Shown: positions 10,580 to 22,245 of the stretch, one piece after another | Position numbering within the stretch: position 1 is the stretch's first letter | Layout of the letters: each line of letters starts with the position of its first letter | Assembly: GCF_041381155.1 (NCBI RefSeq) | Contig: NC_091144.1 | Coordinates: 37,450,071-37,514,070 of the forward strand | Source: Argopecten irradians | Lineage: Eukaryota; Mollusca; Bivalvia; Pectinida; Pectinidae | DNA length: 64,000 nt | Direction of reading: 5' to 3' | Made by a program: the position numbers and the translations under genes | The notes under the pieces: generated by a model | The model's input: the letters and a program-made list of their open reading frames with translations, nothing else | Database searches by the model: none | What the model was told of the DNA's origin: nothing

Positions 10580-12790
10580 TCATCCATGCATTTCTATGAA
10601 AGAGAATAGAGACACCGGAACTTCAGTATGATAAGGTATTTTGTAGCGCATAATGACCTCTGCTGCTAGACACCTAAGTGTGCGATACTGTAGCGGGGGT
10701 ACTGGCAGTCCCTGGTTTTGCATCATTTGTAATGCACTTAAACCTTCGCCATTGTATATGTCCACGTGAGCACCATTCTGCAATAAGCAGGCCAAAATCC
10801 CTTCATTCTGTAGCTCCGAGTAAGTGAGAAATTTGATGCTATTATGAAGTGGAGTGTTCCTTTTCTTGTCTACGGCATTTGTCTGCGCCCCTAAAGTAAT
10901 GAGAGTTTGGACAACGGCCAGTGAAGGGAATGGGGAGTAGAACTCTTCACTGGTCAGTGAGATTTTCGGATCCACAGCGAGATGCAGCAAACTTTCCATG
11001 TCTTGGCCACGTGGGTCAAGGGTGACAAGCCTGTGAACAAGACTGTGGAATTCAAATTTCTGTTGATCTTTTGGTTCTAGTCGTGATATCAGATGAACCA
11101 CATGCAAGGACAGCTGGAGAAGCAGTTGGAAGTCGACGAGAGACGAGCTCGGGTTCGTAGGACGTGTGGCGAGGAAGTTTATTCCACCTTCAATTTGTTG
11201 AATCAGAATTGAAAACACCTCAAAGGCATCTGTGATTTGTACCTGTAACCAGGAAATACAAATATTAATGAATATGTATAAATAAATGAACCAGTAGTAA
11301 ATAAATATATCAGAAAAATATAATGAATTTTCTGCGAGTACAAAAATCTACATACTGTACATGTTTACAGACACGAACAAAATCCTTCGATTTTCAATTT
11401 TCATTATCTGATTGTTAATGATTTATCACCAATTTCCCTTTCTGCATCCTCGATATTTCAGGAGTTACTATCACTGACATTCTATCCACCCCTGGACTAT
11501 CCGAGAGTAAAACTGAATGATTAATCTATAGATTACCTTTTCTTCTGTAGCCCCAGATTCAAGCTCCACCTGCATCTCCCAGAAGAGCTTGATAAGTGCC
11601 TGCACAGTAAACAGACATTCATGGTTGAGTGGTTCCCCCTTCTTGTTACGAAGTATGTATGCATATTTCCACAGGTCCACACACCGTTGATATCTGTGAC
11701 TGTCGGCGTACACAGCACCCCGGTACATCAACCCAAAGGTTGTGTCTTTGTGGAAAGGCCCAATGATCCTCTCCCGGATCAGGAGGGCCTGCATGTAGAC
11801 ATCATCTGGTTCTATGACCTCTTCTAATTCTTTTAAAGTTGTCGGTTCCCTTGCATGTTGGTATGCATAATTGGTTGAAACTGGCAATTCCTTTGTTATA
11901 ATGTTATTTGGGTCCTCGTATCTCATGGCCATGGCTTTCTTCCACGCCCCAAGAGCACGGACAATATCATGTACTTCATCCACAAAGTTTGTACCGAGAA
12001 GTTCATAGGAATGAATAGCAGTTTCTTTATTCTGTGCAGTATTTTCTAAAATATAGTCCACAATTGATGTAAACCCTCGCAATGCTGCTGTCTGTAGAGC
12101 ATCATCCCCAAAATCATTTTTGGCAGTGTGGTTCGAGCCACAGCCCAATAGTAACATCACAGTATCTAACCTGCCCTCCCTTATAGCGTAATGCAAAGCA
12201 AGGTTGCCGGAGTTGTCTCTTGCATTTACGTCCACACCTTTAGATATAAGAAACTCACACAGACGCACACTCTGAACAGAGTTGATAAGACATGTACCAC
12301 CATTAATGTTAGGCTTGTGAATGTCCGCGCCGTTGTCCACCAAAAGCTTCACCACCGAGATATTTGTCATGTAACAAGCCGACCGCACCGGTGTCGACTC
12401 CGTATCTGACGGACTGTTTATATTTGCACCATGTGAAATCAACGATTTCACCACCTCAAGGTTTCCTGCCACAGCTGCGCACCACAATGGTGTAACATCG
12501 TGCCGAGAATGATCAATCTCAACCTCGTAAATTCCACGCTGTTCGTAGTCACCTCCGCACTCGTCCAGTATATAATTTCCAATATGTACCTTCCCTCTAA
12601 GACATGCATTGAATAAGGCAGCATTACCGTTAATTTTAAAATTGACAATTTTTCGTCGCTGCTCTTTAGAGAACTTCCTGAGTGTTGCCTTGAGCTTGCT
12701 CAGTTTGTCTTCCTGGATGCAGTTGTGTACAATAGAAGCGTACCAAGAGACGTCAACATCTTCGCAGCGAGCCGATGTACACGCCATCAT
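10580..12790 (-). CDS. FEM1A/C-type protein, CUL2 substrate receptor
   Basis: FEM1 proteins bind C-terminal degrons and bridge them to CUL2-Elongin ubiquitin ligases. Two coding exons, 11537-12790 and 10580-11242 (phase-0 GT-AG intron), give 638 residues; human FEM1C has about 617. N-terminal ankyrin repeats run over roughly residues 54-250 (TPLWCAA, STPVRSAC, GGTCLINS, NLALHYAI). Then come a FEM1 helical core (ELLGTNFVD, WKKAMAMRY, MQALLIRERI, YRGAVYADS, LWKYA) and C-terminal ankyrins (LLHLAVD, NTPLHNS). A VHL/CUL2-box-like TLRCLAAEVI precedes the end FIEMHG. The core and tail fit FEM1A/C better than FEM1B. A splice acceptor ending GTAG at 12807-12810 lies 16 bases upstream of the ATG, so at least one 5' UTR exon exists further out. 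The ankyrins are more divergent than the rest, and repeat 4 is two residues shorter than in human FEM1C. Confidence 0.93.
11445..11516. mobile_element. MITE end, CATCCTCGATA family, in the FEM1-like intron
   Basis: CATCCTCGATATTTCAGGAG, then TTACTATCACTGACAT and CCACCCCTGGACTATC, match the left end of the complete copy at 26060. Only this end is present. Confidence 0.6.
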
Positions 12791-12877
12791 GTCACCAACA
12801 CCGCTCCTACAAAATAAAACAATGATATGTACTATAAAACATTTCAGTATTCAGAACCTAGTCAGGTACTATTTATA

Positions 12878-13125
12878 ATACCATATTTGAACCAATAAAC
12901 AACCAATGCAAGCGCTTAAAGAAATTAACAAATAAAGGGTCCCTTAATAGGACCTAAACAAGTTAATATTTAAAAAAATAATTTTACAGAGTAATCCATT
13001 CATCAATTTGCAAAAGAAATCAAATAGAGAAACCTACAGTTTTCATAGTTTCAGTCAGCATTAATTTAATTTGAATCGTCAAAAAAGGGGAGAGGTAGGG
13101 TTGCCTATTGGGTTGAATACGGTAT
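12878..13125. mobile_element. MITE, 'ATACTGTATTCAACCCAATAA' family
   Basis: The left end ATACCATATTTGAACCAATAA is mirrored by CCTATTGGGTTGAATACGGTAT at the right. The interior (AGAGTAATCCATTCATCAAT, AGAAACCTACA, TTTCAGTC) matches that of the element at 30549-30760, so the two are the same family. It lies in the 5' UTR intron of the FEM1-like gene. Confidence 0.65.
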
Positions 13126-16100
13126 GATATTGTTATTGACAAGACCTGGATGTCAAATGACAGGTTTCACTGTAAACTCCATATAAAAGTGGTATTCAAT
13201 CACCATGACATACACTTGCAGCCAACACTAGTGTCAGGTTCCACACAAAATAGAGTATAGGGGCCGGTAGACATATATCATTCTTTTGAAATTGGTGTGA
13301 CAATAGTTATTCTACATATATAATGTTTTGAAAATATAATTCTCCATATCAAACATGTATTTCCAAATGAGATAATATGTTAAGCATATGTTTATTTTTC
13401 TGTAAAAAAAAACAACAGTCTGTCGGGGTGGCTAGCACATACAAAATGCAGAAGATCTCTGTCACTCGACATGTAGTCGACAGCTAATTTTAAGCATACC
13501 CTGGTAATCTGTAACTCTGTTAAAGCTATCAACTTAGGGACCAAGGCTTGATTTCTGTTAAGGGCACACAACAAAAATATGTGTTTTCTTCCCTGCTCTT
13601 CTACATTCCTATTGTTGATGTAATTTTTAGGCCATCAGTATGGTGAATAACCAAAGAACAATAATATAAGTGTTTTTACCAACTTCTAATAATTGGTTAA
13701 ACATATTTACTTCAATATCATACCCAAGTGTTTTAACCAACTTCTACTTCTCATTATTTTGTACTGGGCGAGTTTGTTCGTCTGTGTTTTCTAGAGACAA
13801 CCATGTAAAACGTACTTAAAGTAACAACAACGGAAGTGATACTTAAGTCAAACTAAACAATATGTAAGTAATAAAACACGCAATGACCTAAAAGTCATTG
13901 AGTACTTAATTGGTGAATTTATCCTGAAACCGCCTTCCATATATATCTACTTTCACTTTCAAACACGAATCATTTTCGTTTTCGATTTGTCTTGCTCAGC
14001 ACAATTCTTACACGAAGCAACATGAAAAAAAATGGAAAGAACTGGTACATAATTAAGTGTGCCAACATTAATATAGGCCTTATATTTAAAATCAATTAAT
14101 TGAACTATATATGATTGAGCTGGGGTGCCGGGTCGGGAAAAATCAGTTCAGTCAGTGAAGGATCATACACGAGATGTCGACATCATTTTAACAAATACAA
14201 AATATCAAATCATCTATTACTATGCATATATATCTACACAAGCAAACAGGAATATAAATCCATCGTAGCCAAGTTGCTACGGGGAGTCCGGCGGTCCGAA
14301 CTGCAAAGCTTCGAAGTGACAATTTTGAATCACACGAAATTCGTGTTTACGGAGCATACAATGACTAAAAGCGTAGCAAGAAGAGTTTCTTCGCAATTTT
14401 ATATGTACATACCTCTTTCGACGTCGTTAAACAACCAGAAGTTTAATGAAACTAGTGCAAGTCATTAATTTAATAGCTGGTGGATGCCTTCTATTAGCAG
14501 TAGATGTGTTCCAAACGTACAAGTGACGTCGATTTCTGATATTGCCTGAAGGTGGCAGCACTTGTTTCTAATGCGATAAAAGTGGGAACGGACTGAAATT
14601 TTGAAATATAATATGCGGAATTTGTGTTAATTAACTACAAAATCGCATGGATTTCGTTCATTTTTACGTGTTAATTGTTAGCATGTCTATATATTATCTT
14701 GTAAACGTTAAAATTGTTCATTTCTGGGGACATTAGAGTTTCTGAAAAAAAACCAAGTGCTGATACTAGTTGTGTCTGTATATTTTTCAATTTACCAAAA
14801 AGAATATATTCTTCTACTTCCGTGCACGTAACCAATCTTGAAGGATTCTCAATTTACATATTATTTCTTTCAAACACTTTATCGAGATTATTCCAATGAC
14901 TGACTTTGCTAAACCGGCGAGTAGATATCTACAACTTAAAATTTTCACATGTGAATCGCGACGTAATAGTCTCATGGAAAAAACATTGTCTGATATATAT
15001 AAGTCATACTGGTGTATAGGTCGCACACTTATTCTCCGGAACATACTGGTGTATAGGTCGCACACTTATTCTCCGGAACATACTGTATGTAACTTGCCTT
15101 TGAAATTTATTAAACGTGCTAATTTCATGACAAATTGGTAAAATATTTTGGAATTATTTATGTAATGCACAATTTGCCCATGGACGTATTTAGATCTATG
15201 ATATATATGCCCTACACTGAAAATTAACACATACATATAGGCCTAATATATATAGGGCACAGGCCCATGTGTATGGCCTATTTGGCGCATTTTGCGACAC
15301 AGCAAAATATGACAATTTAATTGATCAATATTGAAAAACAAAAAATGAGCCTGACTATTTTTTTAATCCGATTGCAATATACCTTTGTATAATTCAATAC
15401 GATAGTATCGTTATTATAGTAAATTCGAGAAAAGGTTGGATACAATGCGTGTACGCTTTAGTAGGTTTTTTTTTTTTTTTTTTCATAAACAATAAGATCC
15501 ACGGTATTTGGTTTTTTTTATAAAGTGTATATTGGTTAACGCAGTTTTTTTTCTAATTTTGTAAACAGCTACATGAAAGTCTTCTGAAAAAAAAATCCCC
15601 GGGTAATCCTATTTTCTTAGATATAAAGACATATCTGCTGTTCAGTGTGGTTGACTTCAACACCTCAGATCTAAACAAATTGCGAAAAAAATAAAACTTT
15701 AATAATAGTAAAAAAAAAAAAGCGTGTTTTTTTACAGTTTTAATGCTTGATATACGTGTATGTACTAGTAGTAGCTCGAAAAGATTTATATACACTGATT
15801 TATACACAAAGTGTAGGTAATTCCAAATGTATTTGCTATTCTTTTCACTACAATTGATGTTGATGTTATTCAATATGGATTTTGAAACAGATCCGTAAGA
15901 TTGAAATGGACCTTTTTTGCCGTTTTTGATGTTTTCTTTATTGAGTGATAAACGAACTGAATTACCGTTCAAATATGAAAATGAAAGTTAGTTTTGAAAG
16001 ATAATATATAAGATATTATACTACTGCAGAGATTAATAACCAACATCTTACTAAAGGTCATACCTTCTGGTGACCTTTCGGGCTGGCCAAAATATTACTT

Positions 16101-16150
16101 CGAAAATTTCGGAAGTAAATTTAAAGGGACGAAATAGTTTAAAAACTCAC
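13126..16150. other. Upstream of the FEM1-like gene, no coding gene recognised
   Basis: The promoter and non-coding first exon of the FEM1-like gene probably lie here but could not be placed. Candidate features are a CGGAAGTG (ETS-like) site near 13830 and a TGACGTCG (CRE-like) site near 14524. A 117-codon plus-strand ORF at 14115-14468 has no recognisable domain. A 37-bp unit is duplicated in tandem at 15005-15078. Confidence 0.5.
15005..15078. repeat. Exact 37-bp tandem duplication
   Basis: Two adjacent identical copies of a unit beginning CATACTGGTGTATAGGTCGC, followed by the first 7 bases of a third. Confidence 0.9.
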
Positions 16151-16153
16151 AGG

Positions 16154-18078
16154 TTTTTTTATGTATATAGTCATTTCCCTAATACTACATATAATGGGAA
16201 TGTACAGATACAGTATACTTCACCATGACATATACCCAGTCAGTTAAAGGAACGTACATATCCAGTCATGTTTTGTGGAACGCACAGATACATACATGTT
16301 TTGTGGAACATACAGATACAGTATACATCATTATGTCGAATATCCAGTCATGTTTTGTGAAACATACAGATACATACATGTTTTGTGGAACATACAGATA
16401 CATACATGTTTTGTTGAACGTACAGATACATACATGTTTTGATCCAGATACATACATGTTTTGTGGAACGTACAGATACAGCATACATCATTATGTCGAA
16501 TATCCAGTCATGTTTTGTGGAACGTAAATACAGCAGATATCATTATGTCGAATATCCAGTCATGTTTTGTGGAACGTACAGTTACAGCATACATCTTTAT
16601 GTCGAATATCCAGTCATGTTTTGTGGAACGTACATTACAGCATACATCGTTATCACAGGTTTTTTATGTATATAGTCATTTCCCTAATACTACATATAAT
16701 GGGAATGTACAGATACAGTATACTTCACCATGACATATCCAGTCAGTTAAAGGAACGTACATATCCAGTCATGTTTTGTGGAACGCACAGGTACATACAT
16801 GTTTTGTGGAACGTACAGTTACAGCATACATCTTTATGTCGAATATCCAGTCATGTTTTGTGGAACATACAGATACATACATGTTTTGTGGAACATACAG
16901 ATACATACATGTTTTGTGGAACGTACAGATACAGCATACATCATTATGTCGAATATCCAGTTATGTTTTGTGGAACATACAGATACATACATGTTTTGTG
17001 GAACATACAGATACATACATGTTTTGTGGAACATACAGATTTATACATGTTTTGTGGAACATACAGATACATACATGTTTTGTGGAACATACAGATACAT
17101 ACATGTTTTGTGGAACGTACAGATACAGCATACATCATTATGTCGAATATCCAGTTATGTTTTGTGGAACGTACACATACAGCATACATCGTTATGTCGA
17201 ATATCCAGTTATGTTTTGTGGAACATACAGATACATACATGTTTTGTGGAACATACAGATACATACATGTTTTGTGGAACGTACAGATACAGCATACATC
17301 ATTATGTCGAATATACATACATGTTTTGTGGAACGTACAGATACATACATGTTTTGTGGAACGTACAGATACAGCATACATCATTATGTCGAATATCCAG
17401 TCATGTTTTGTGGAACGTAAATACAGCAGATATCATTATGTCGAATATCCAGTCATGTTTTGTGGAACGTACAGTTACAGCATACATCGTTATGTCGAAT
17501 ATCCAGTCATGTTTTGTGGAACATACATATACATACATGTGTTGTGGAACGTACAGATACAGCATACATCATTATGTCGAATATCCAGTCATGTTTTGTG
17601 GAACATACAGATACATACATGTTTTGTGGAACATACAGATACATACATGTTTTGTGGAACATACAGATACATACATGTTTTGTGGAACATACAGATACAT
17701 ACATGTTTTGTGGAACGTACAGATAAAACATACATAATTATGTCGAATATCCAGTTATGTTTTGTGGAACATACAGATACATACATGTTTTGTGGAACGT
17801 ACAGATAAAGAATGCATAATTATGTCGAATATCCAGTCATGTTTTGTGAAACGTACAAATATAGTAGACTTCACGTTGACTTATATATTCAGTCATGTTT
17901 TGTGTAGATCCCACGTACAAATCTAGTCATGTTTTATGGAATGTACAGATACAGCTGACTTTGCCTTGCCTTATATGAAGTCATGTTTTTGTGGAACGTA
18001 CTGACACAGGGAACTGTGCGTACAATTACAGTAGACTTCACTATGACATACATCCAGTCAGGTCTTTGTGTAACATAC
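16154..18078. repeat. Composite minisatellite, 28-bp and about 54-bp units
   Basis: Several dozen units share the core CATGTTTTGTGGAACRTACA. The short unit continues GATACATA (28 bp). The long one continues GATACAGCATACATCATTAT, then GTCGAATATCCAGT (about 54 bp). Blocks of short units alternate with long ones. A block of about 130 bp (TATAGTCATTTCCCTAATAC onward, with CAGTCAGTTAAAGGAACGTA) occurs at about 16160 and again at about 16665, so a segment near 505 bp was duplicated. The last 250 bp decay. Unit lengths not divisible by 3 and a lack of stops leave long ORFs (up to 413 codons) on both strands; these are probably not genes. Confidence 0.95.
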
Positions 18079-18174
18079 ACATGTAGTATATCAAGGCTAG
18101 ACTGGCTAGTTATTCAAATAAACTTCCATTGCTCCTTAAAATGTGTAATTTGTGCAATATTAAGGCTATTTGAG

Positions 18175-18410
18175 CCACAGGGACCTGACACAAATTTTCA
18201 GCCACTGATACGATATGTATTGTCATCCTTTGTTAAATTGTGTTTGTTTTATATTTCATAATTACTTAGAACACAATGTATCATATTCACTGTGTTGTTG
18301 ATCCAAAGATTTAATTTGAATTTCCTGTTAAAATTGTACGCTGTTGATGAGGATACTATTATACATATATAGATATATCATGGTTTAAAATTTGTGCTAA
18401 GTCCCTGTGG
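18175..18410. mobile_element. Short CCACAGGGACC-ended element with 6-bp TSD
   Basis: The perfect inverted ends are CCACAGGGACCTGACACAAA (TTTT) on the left, with the mirror AAAATTTGTGCTAAGTCCCTGTGG differing only near its middle. TTTGAG flanks both sides (18169-18174 and 18411-18416). The element is 236 bp with no coding capacity. Confidence 0.75.
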
Positions 18411-19261
18411 TTTGAGCTAAACATTGCAATGCTATCAATAGAAAACTTTTTATCTCCTTGTTCTTGCTATTAATCCAACCTTACCACAACCACCGAAGTC
18501 ATCACTTTACTTGATGATATTAAGAATTTTTTTTTTACAAAGATTTGATATTGAATAACTCCATTTGCATTAAAGAAGATCAAAACCTTTCATTTTAACA
18601 GAATTTTAAAAATGTTGGAAAACACCCAAACTAAAACAAACTCCATATTCTTCAAGTCAAAACATTTTTAATATCATGATTAACACAATTATATATAACA
18701 AATGTCTGTCTGTAAGACAGAAAGGCATGAGTATTCTGGAAGCTTTTATATGACTAGACAATTCAGGACAGACATAATTAATATATGGATTTCATTTTAA
18801 AATAAATATATTCAAGCAAAAACGAATAAACAAGCTTGCAAAATGAAAAAAAAAATCACCGTGAATATTGCAATGGTTCAAATCAAGTATTGTATGAGAT
18901 CAAAACCCTGTAAGTGTATTTTCCCTACTTCCTGGAGAGAGAATTTTTTTATTCCTGGATTTTGTCGCCATCGAATCTCTGGGGTATACCTTATCGTATT
19001 CTCGAAGGTTATTATCATAGGCCTTGCAATGTAGGTTATTATATCTCATGGAGTACATCCACTTGAGTACAGAAAAGCATTAACTGGCAAAAATTGTTGG
19101 GGGCTTGACACACATTCTAGATAACTTAATATAGCACAAGAAAATGTTCATATCAGTGAATGATGAGTGAAAAATTATGCCAATCCCCTGTCATACTTTG
19201 TATCAATATTTTTGTATATGAATTTCATGACTTTGTTTGATTTGTTTTAATTATTTTGACA

Positions 19262-19430
19262 TCCTATTATAAATGGAGGAGGAAAGCTGGAGTACCCGAA
19301 GAAAAACCACTGACCAGCGGTTAGTACCTGGCATCTGCCCTGTATGGAATTTGAACAAACGACCCAGAGTTAGAGGGCTTGTGTCAATATTTCGGGACAT
19401 TTTAACCACTTGATTCCATGACAAACATTA
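19262..19430 (-). mobile_element. Degraded V-type SINE (minus)
   Basis: Read on the minus strand it keeps the core GGTTTTTCTTCGGGTACTCC, GCTTTCCTCC and a worn box B region. Both ends are eroded. Confidence 0.65.
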
Positions 19431-20399
19431 ACCTTAGTCAACATTGAAAGAAACTTATACCATATACAAACAAATAAATTTGTGCAGTTGCTGTCTAAAT
19501 TTCTAAAGTATACCTGGTAACATGAATATTAAAGGTAAAATATTTCAATGAAAGCAAAACATAATACCTATTAAATAAAGAACTTTTTTAGATGAACAAG
19601 ATTAGTTAGTTGGAAGCACTACAAACCCGTGATATGCATTTCTGTAAGATGTTGTTTTTAACCAGTTCATCTATAACATAGAAAACCTACTTATGGAGCA
19701 TAAAACTTAGGTGATAATTTTGCATAATTTGGAAATAAGATATTAAAAAAGCCGTAAAAATAATTACTCATGAAGCACAAAACTGCTTTAAAAATGTTTT
19801 GTCAGAATAAATGCATACTTACACTTCAATAAAAAATAAGACTAGTCATTAAAATCAGTTTTTTTCCCCTCATACTGTACTTGTAAACCATGTTCTTTAA
19901 ACAGGTCATTAATTCATTATTTTTTTTTTAAATTCATTATTTTTTTTTTAAATTTTCAAATTTTAACAATAAAATTACCAATTGTATCTTTTCTAACCTT
20001 GTCTTTAATACTTTGAAAGTAAAATTCTCTGTGACTCCTTAATGTACATATCTACCAGGTAGCACATAGAAATAGGAAATTCTGGTTTAAATATTAACCA
20101 GAAATTCAGTAGTTGCGTATACAAGTTAAAAGGATAAAATAGAAACAGTACAAAAATATTGCAGGAAAGTAAAATTTACAACATCAGTTTGGGGAAACAA
20201 ATACACTAATTAAAATTGCAAAAAATAAATACATGTATAAAAAGAATAATAATACCCTACTCAAGAATTTATTCAAACGATTGCACAGCAACATGAATTA
20301 TGGCAACAGGGCATGATTAATTGACACAATGTGCCAATATTCTTGATATATAGAACCATTATCTATGGTTTATAAACAAAAACTTTTGACCTTTGAACG

Positions 20400-20770
20400 T
20401 TACACCAGGTGATCCTATGACCTGGTGACCCCAATACATACCGGGTGATCTATGACCTGATGACCTCAACACATACCAGGTGATCTATGACCTGGTGACC
20501 CCAACACATACCAGGTGACCCAATGACCTGATGACCTCAATGCATACCAGGTGACCCCAATACATACCAGGTGACCCTATGACCTGATGACCTCAACACA
20601 TACTAGGTGATCTATGACCTGGTGACCCCAATACATACCACGTGAACTTGTGACCTAGTGACCCTATCCTTATGATCCGGTGACCCAAATACATACCAGG
20701 TGACCCCATCACCTGACCCCATGACCTGGTGACCTATATACAAGGTGACCCTGTGACCTGGTGACCCTTA
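20400..20770. repeat. GGTGACC/TGACCT tandem array (about 36-bp unit, about 10 copies)
   Basis: The consensus unit is CATACCAGGTGATCTATGAC, then CTGGTGACCCCAACA, with frequent variants. Three units hold TGACCTGATGACCT (20453-20466, 20524-20537, 20580-20593). On the other strand this reads AGGTCA, two bases, AGGTCA, a DR2-type nuclear-receptor half-site pair. Many further single half sites are present. Confidence 0.85.
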
Positions 20771-22245
20771 AACCACATGAGTGGAATAAAAGTAAGGTTC
20801 TTATTAACGTGAATCACTTTCTGATTCTTTAGACTTAAAGCAAATGTACCTAATCCAACCACGTTCTATTAAAATATTAAACCGTTTAAAAATATCATTT
20901 GATTGTATAAAAGTCCAATAAGTTATTGATTCAAGCATTCGACTATAACTTGTGAAGAGGTAAACACTCTGGGTTTCAATACATGAGGGTCAAGTATAAC
21001 TCAATCATAGACAGGGCGACCCTTAGCTGTACATACAGCAACTTGTGTGATAATTATCCTGGCTCATTTCATACTCTTTATGTTATATATAAACATACCT
21101 TGTCTTCGGAAAATATGCATAGCACATGCATAATGAAACCACGCTCATTTAACCTGACACTCATAATGATAGCACTACACTCGCATACGGTAGCTGTTAA
21201 TCATACAGACTTATACATAATGGTTACTAAAACCTGGGACTGATGAGACAAAAAATACAAATCAAATGCACAATATTACCAGAGTTAATCAGAGGTGTCG
21301 ATAACAAACAAAATCAAAGGCTGCGTGTGTTTTTCCTTGACTAGAATAGTTTGAACATAAGTAAAAAAAAATTTTGTTCCTCTTCTCAATAAATTTTGAG
21401 GCAAAATTCGTTCATAGATAACATCAACAAACAATACTGAAAGTATTCTGTAAATTAAAAATATGTCAATCACTCATAAATACTCAAAAATATTTGCACT
21501 TATACAAAAACAATAATATCTACAGCTTACATGTACAATACTATTGTTTCACCACAGGATAAAATACATATTTACCTCTTTTAGCTGAGATTTATGTATT
21601 CATCACATTTTCTATTCTCACTGAGAATGATGTATTCATCATATTTTCTATTCACATTTAATATTATTCATTTTCTTTTTTGATGATGCATTTTTCATTA
21701 AAAGCCAGATATATATTTTCATTATATCAACATTTAAAATAAACAATTAAATTTTCTACTACTCTTACCTATTTTGAGCTGATGGCATTCAATTCTAGGG
21801 TACATGTATAGATAATTTTTTCTAACAAAAATTTCTATTTCAAGGTAAGAACTGATATACCACAAATTTTTTTGTTATAATAATGATTTCAAATAAATTA
21901 TCCTAGATCTTACTTATTCATCTGCTCTAAATCAACTAAAAGAGAGCAATTTCATATAACCCAAGAATGCACAGAATATTCAAAGGGAGATAATTTTAAC
22001 AAAAGTGACAGAGGTAACAAAGATGATTTTCAGCTGTAACAGAAGTACCCTAGAGTACATAAAACAAAGTATTTTGGCACGTTGCTTGTACATTTAGTGT
22101 GCTAGGTAGATGAAAGGCTGGAGCACTGAGCTCTGTGAAATGGGCAGGATAAGGCAGACATCGCCATCACAATAATGTATAGACGTTGGAACAAGACTGG
22201 ATTGTCCAGGATCCTGCTGAACACAAAAGGTTTACACTTTTCACA

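Larger units (their letters stand above)
18417..22245. other. Intergenic or FHIP2 3' flank, no gene seen
   Basis: AT-rich sequence with poly-T runs and only short ORFs. It holds a degraded SINE (19262-19430) and the GGTGACC array (20400-20770). The 3' UTR of FHIP2 must begin at 22245 on the minus strand, but its end was not located. Confidence 0.5.

Noticed and set aside
14115-14468. 117-codon plus-strand ORF
   Set aside because: No recognisable domain and no splice or promoter context. It may be part of an unseen gene but cannot be supported.
16567-17808. 413-codon plus-strand ORF
   Set aside because: It lies wholly in the composite minisatellite. Similar open frames exist in other frames and on the minus strand, and the chain only repeats YMFCGTYRY- and IHTCFVE-like units.
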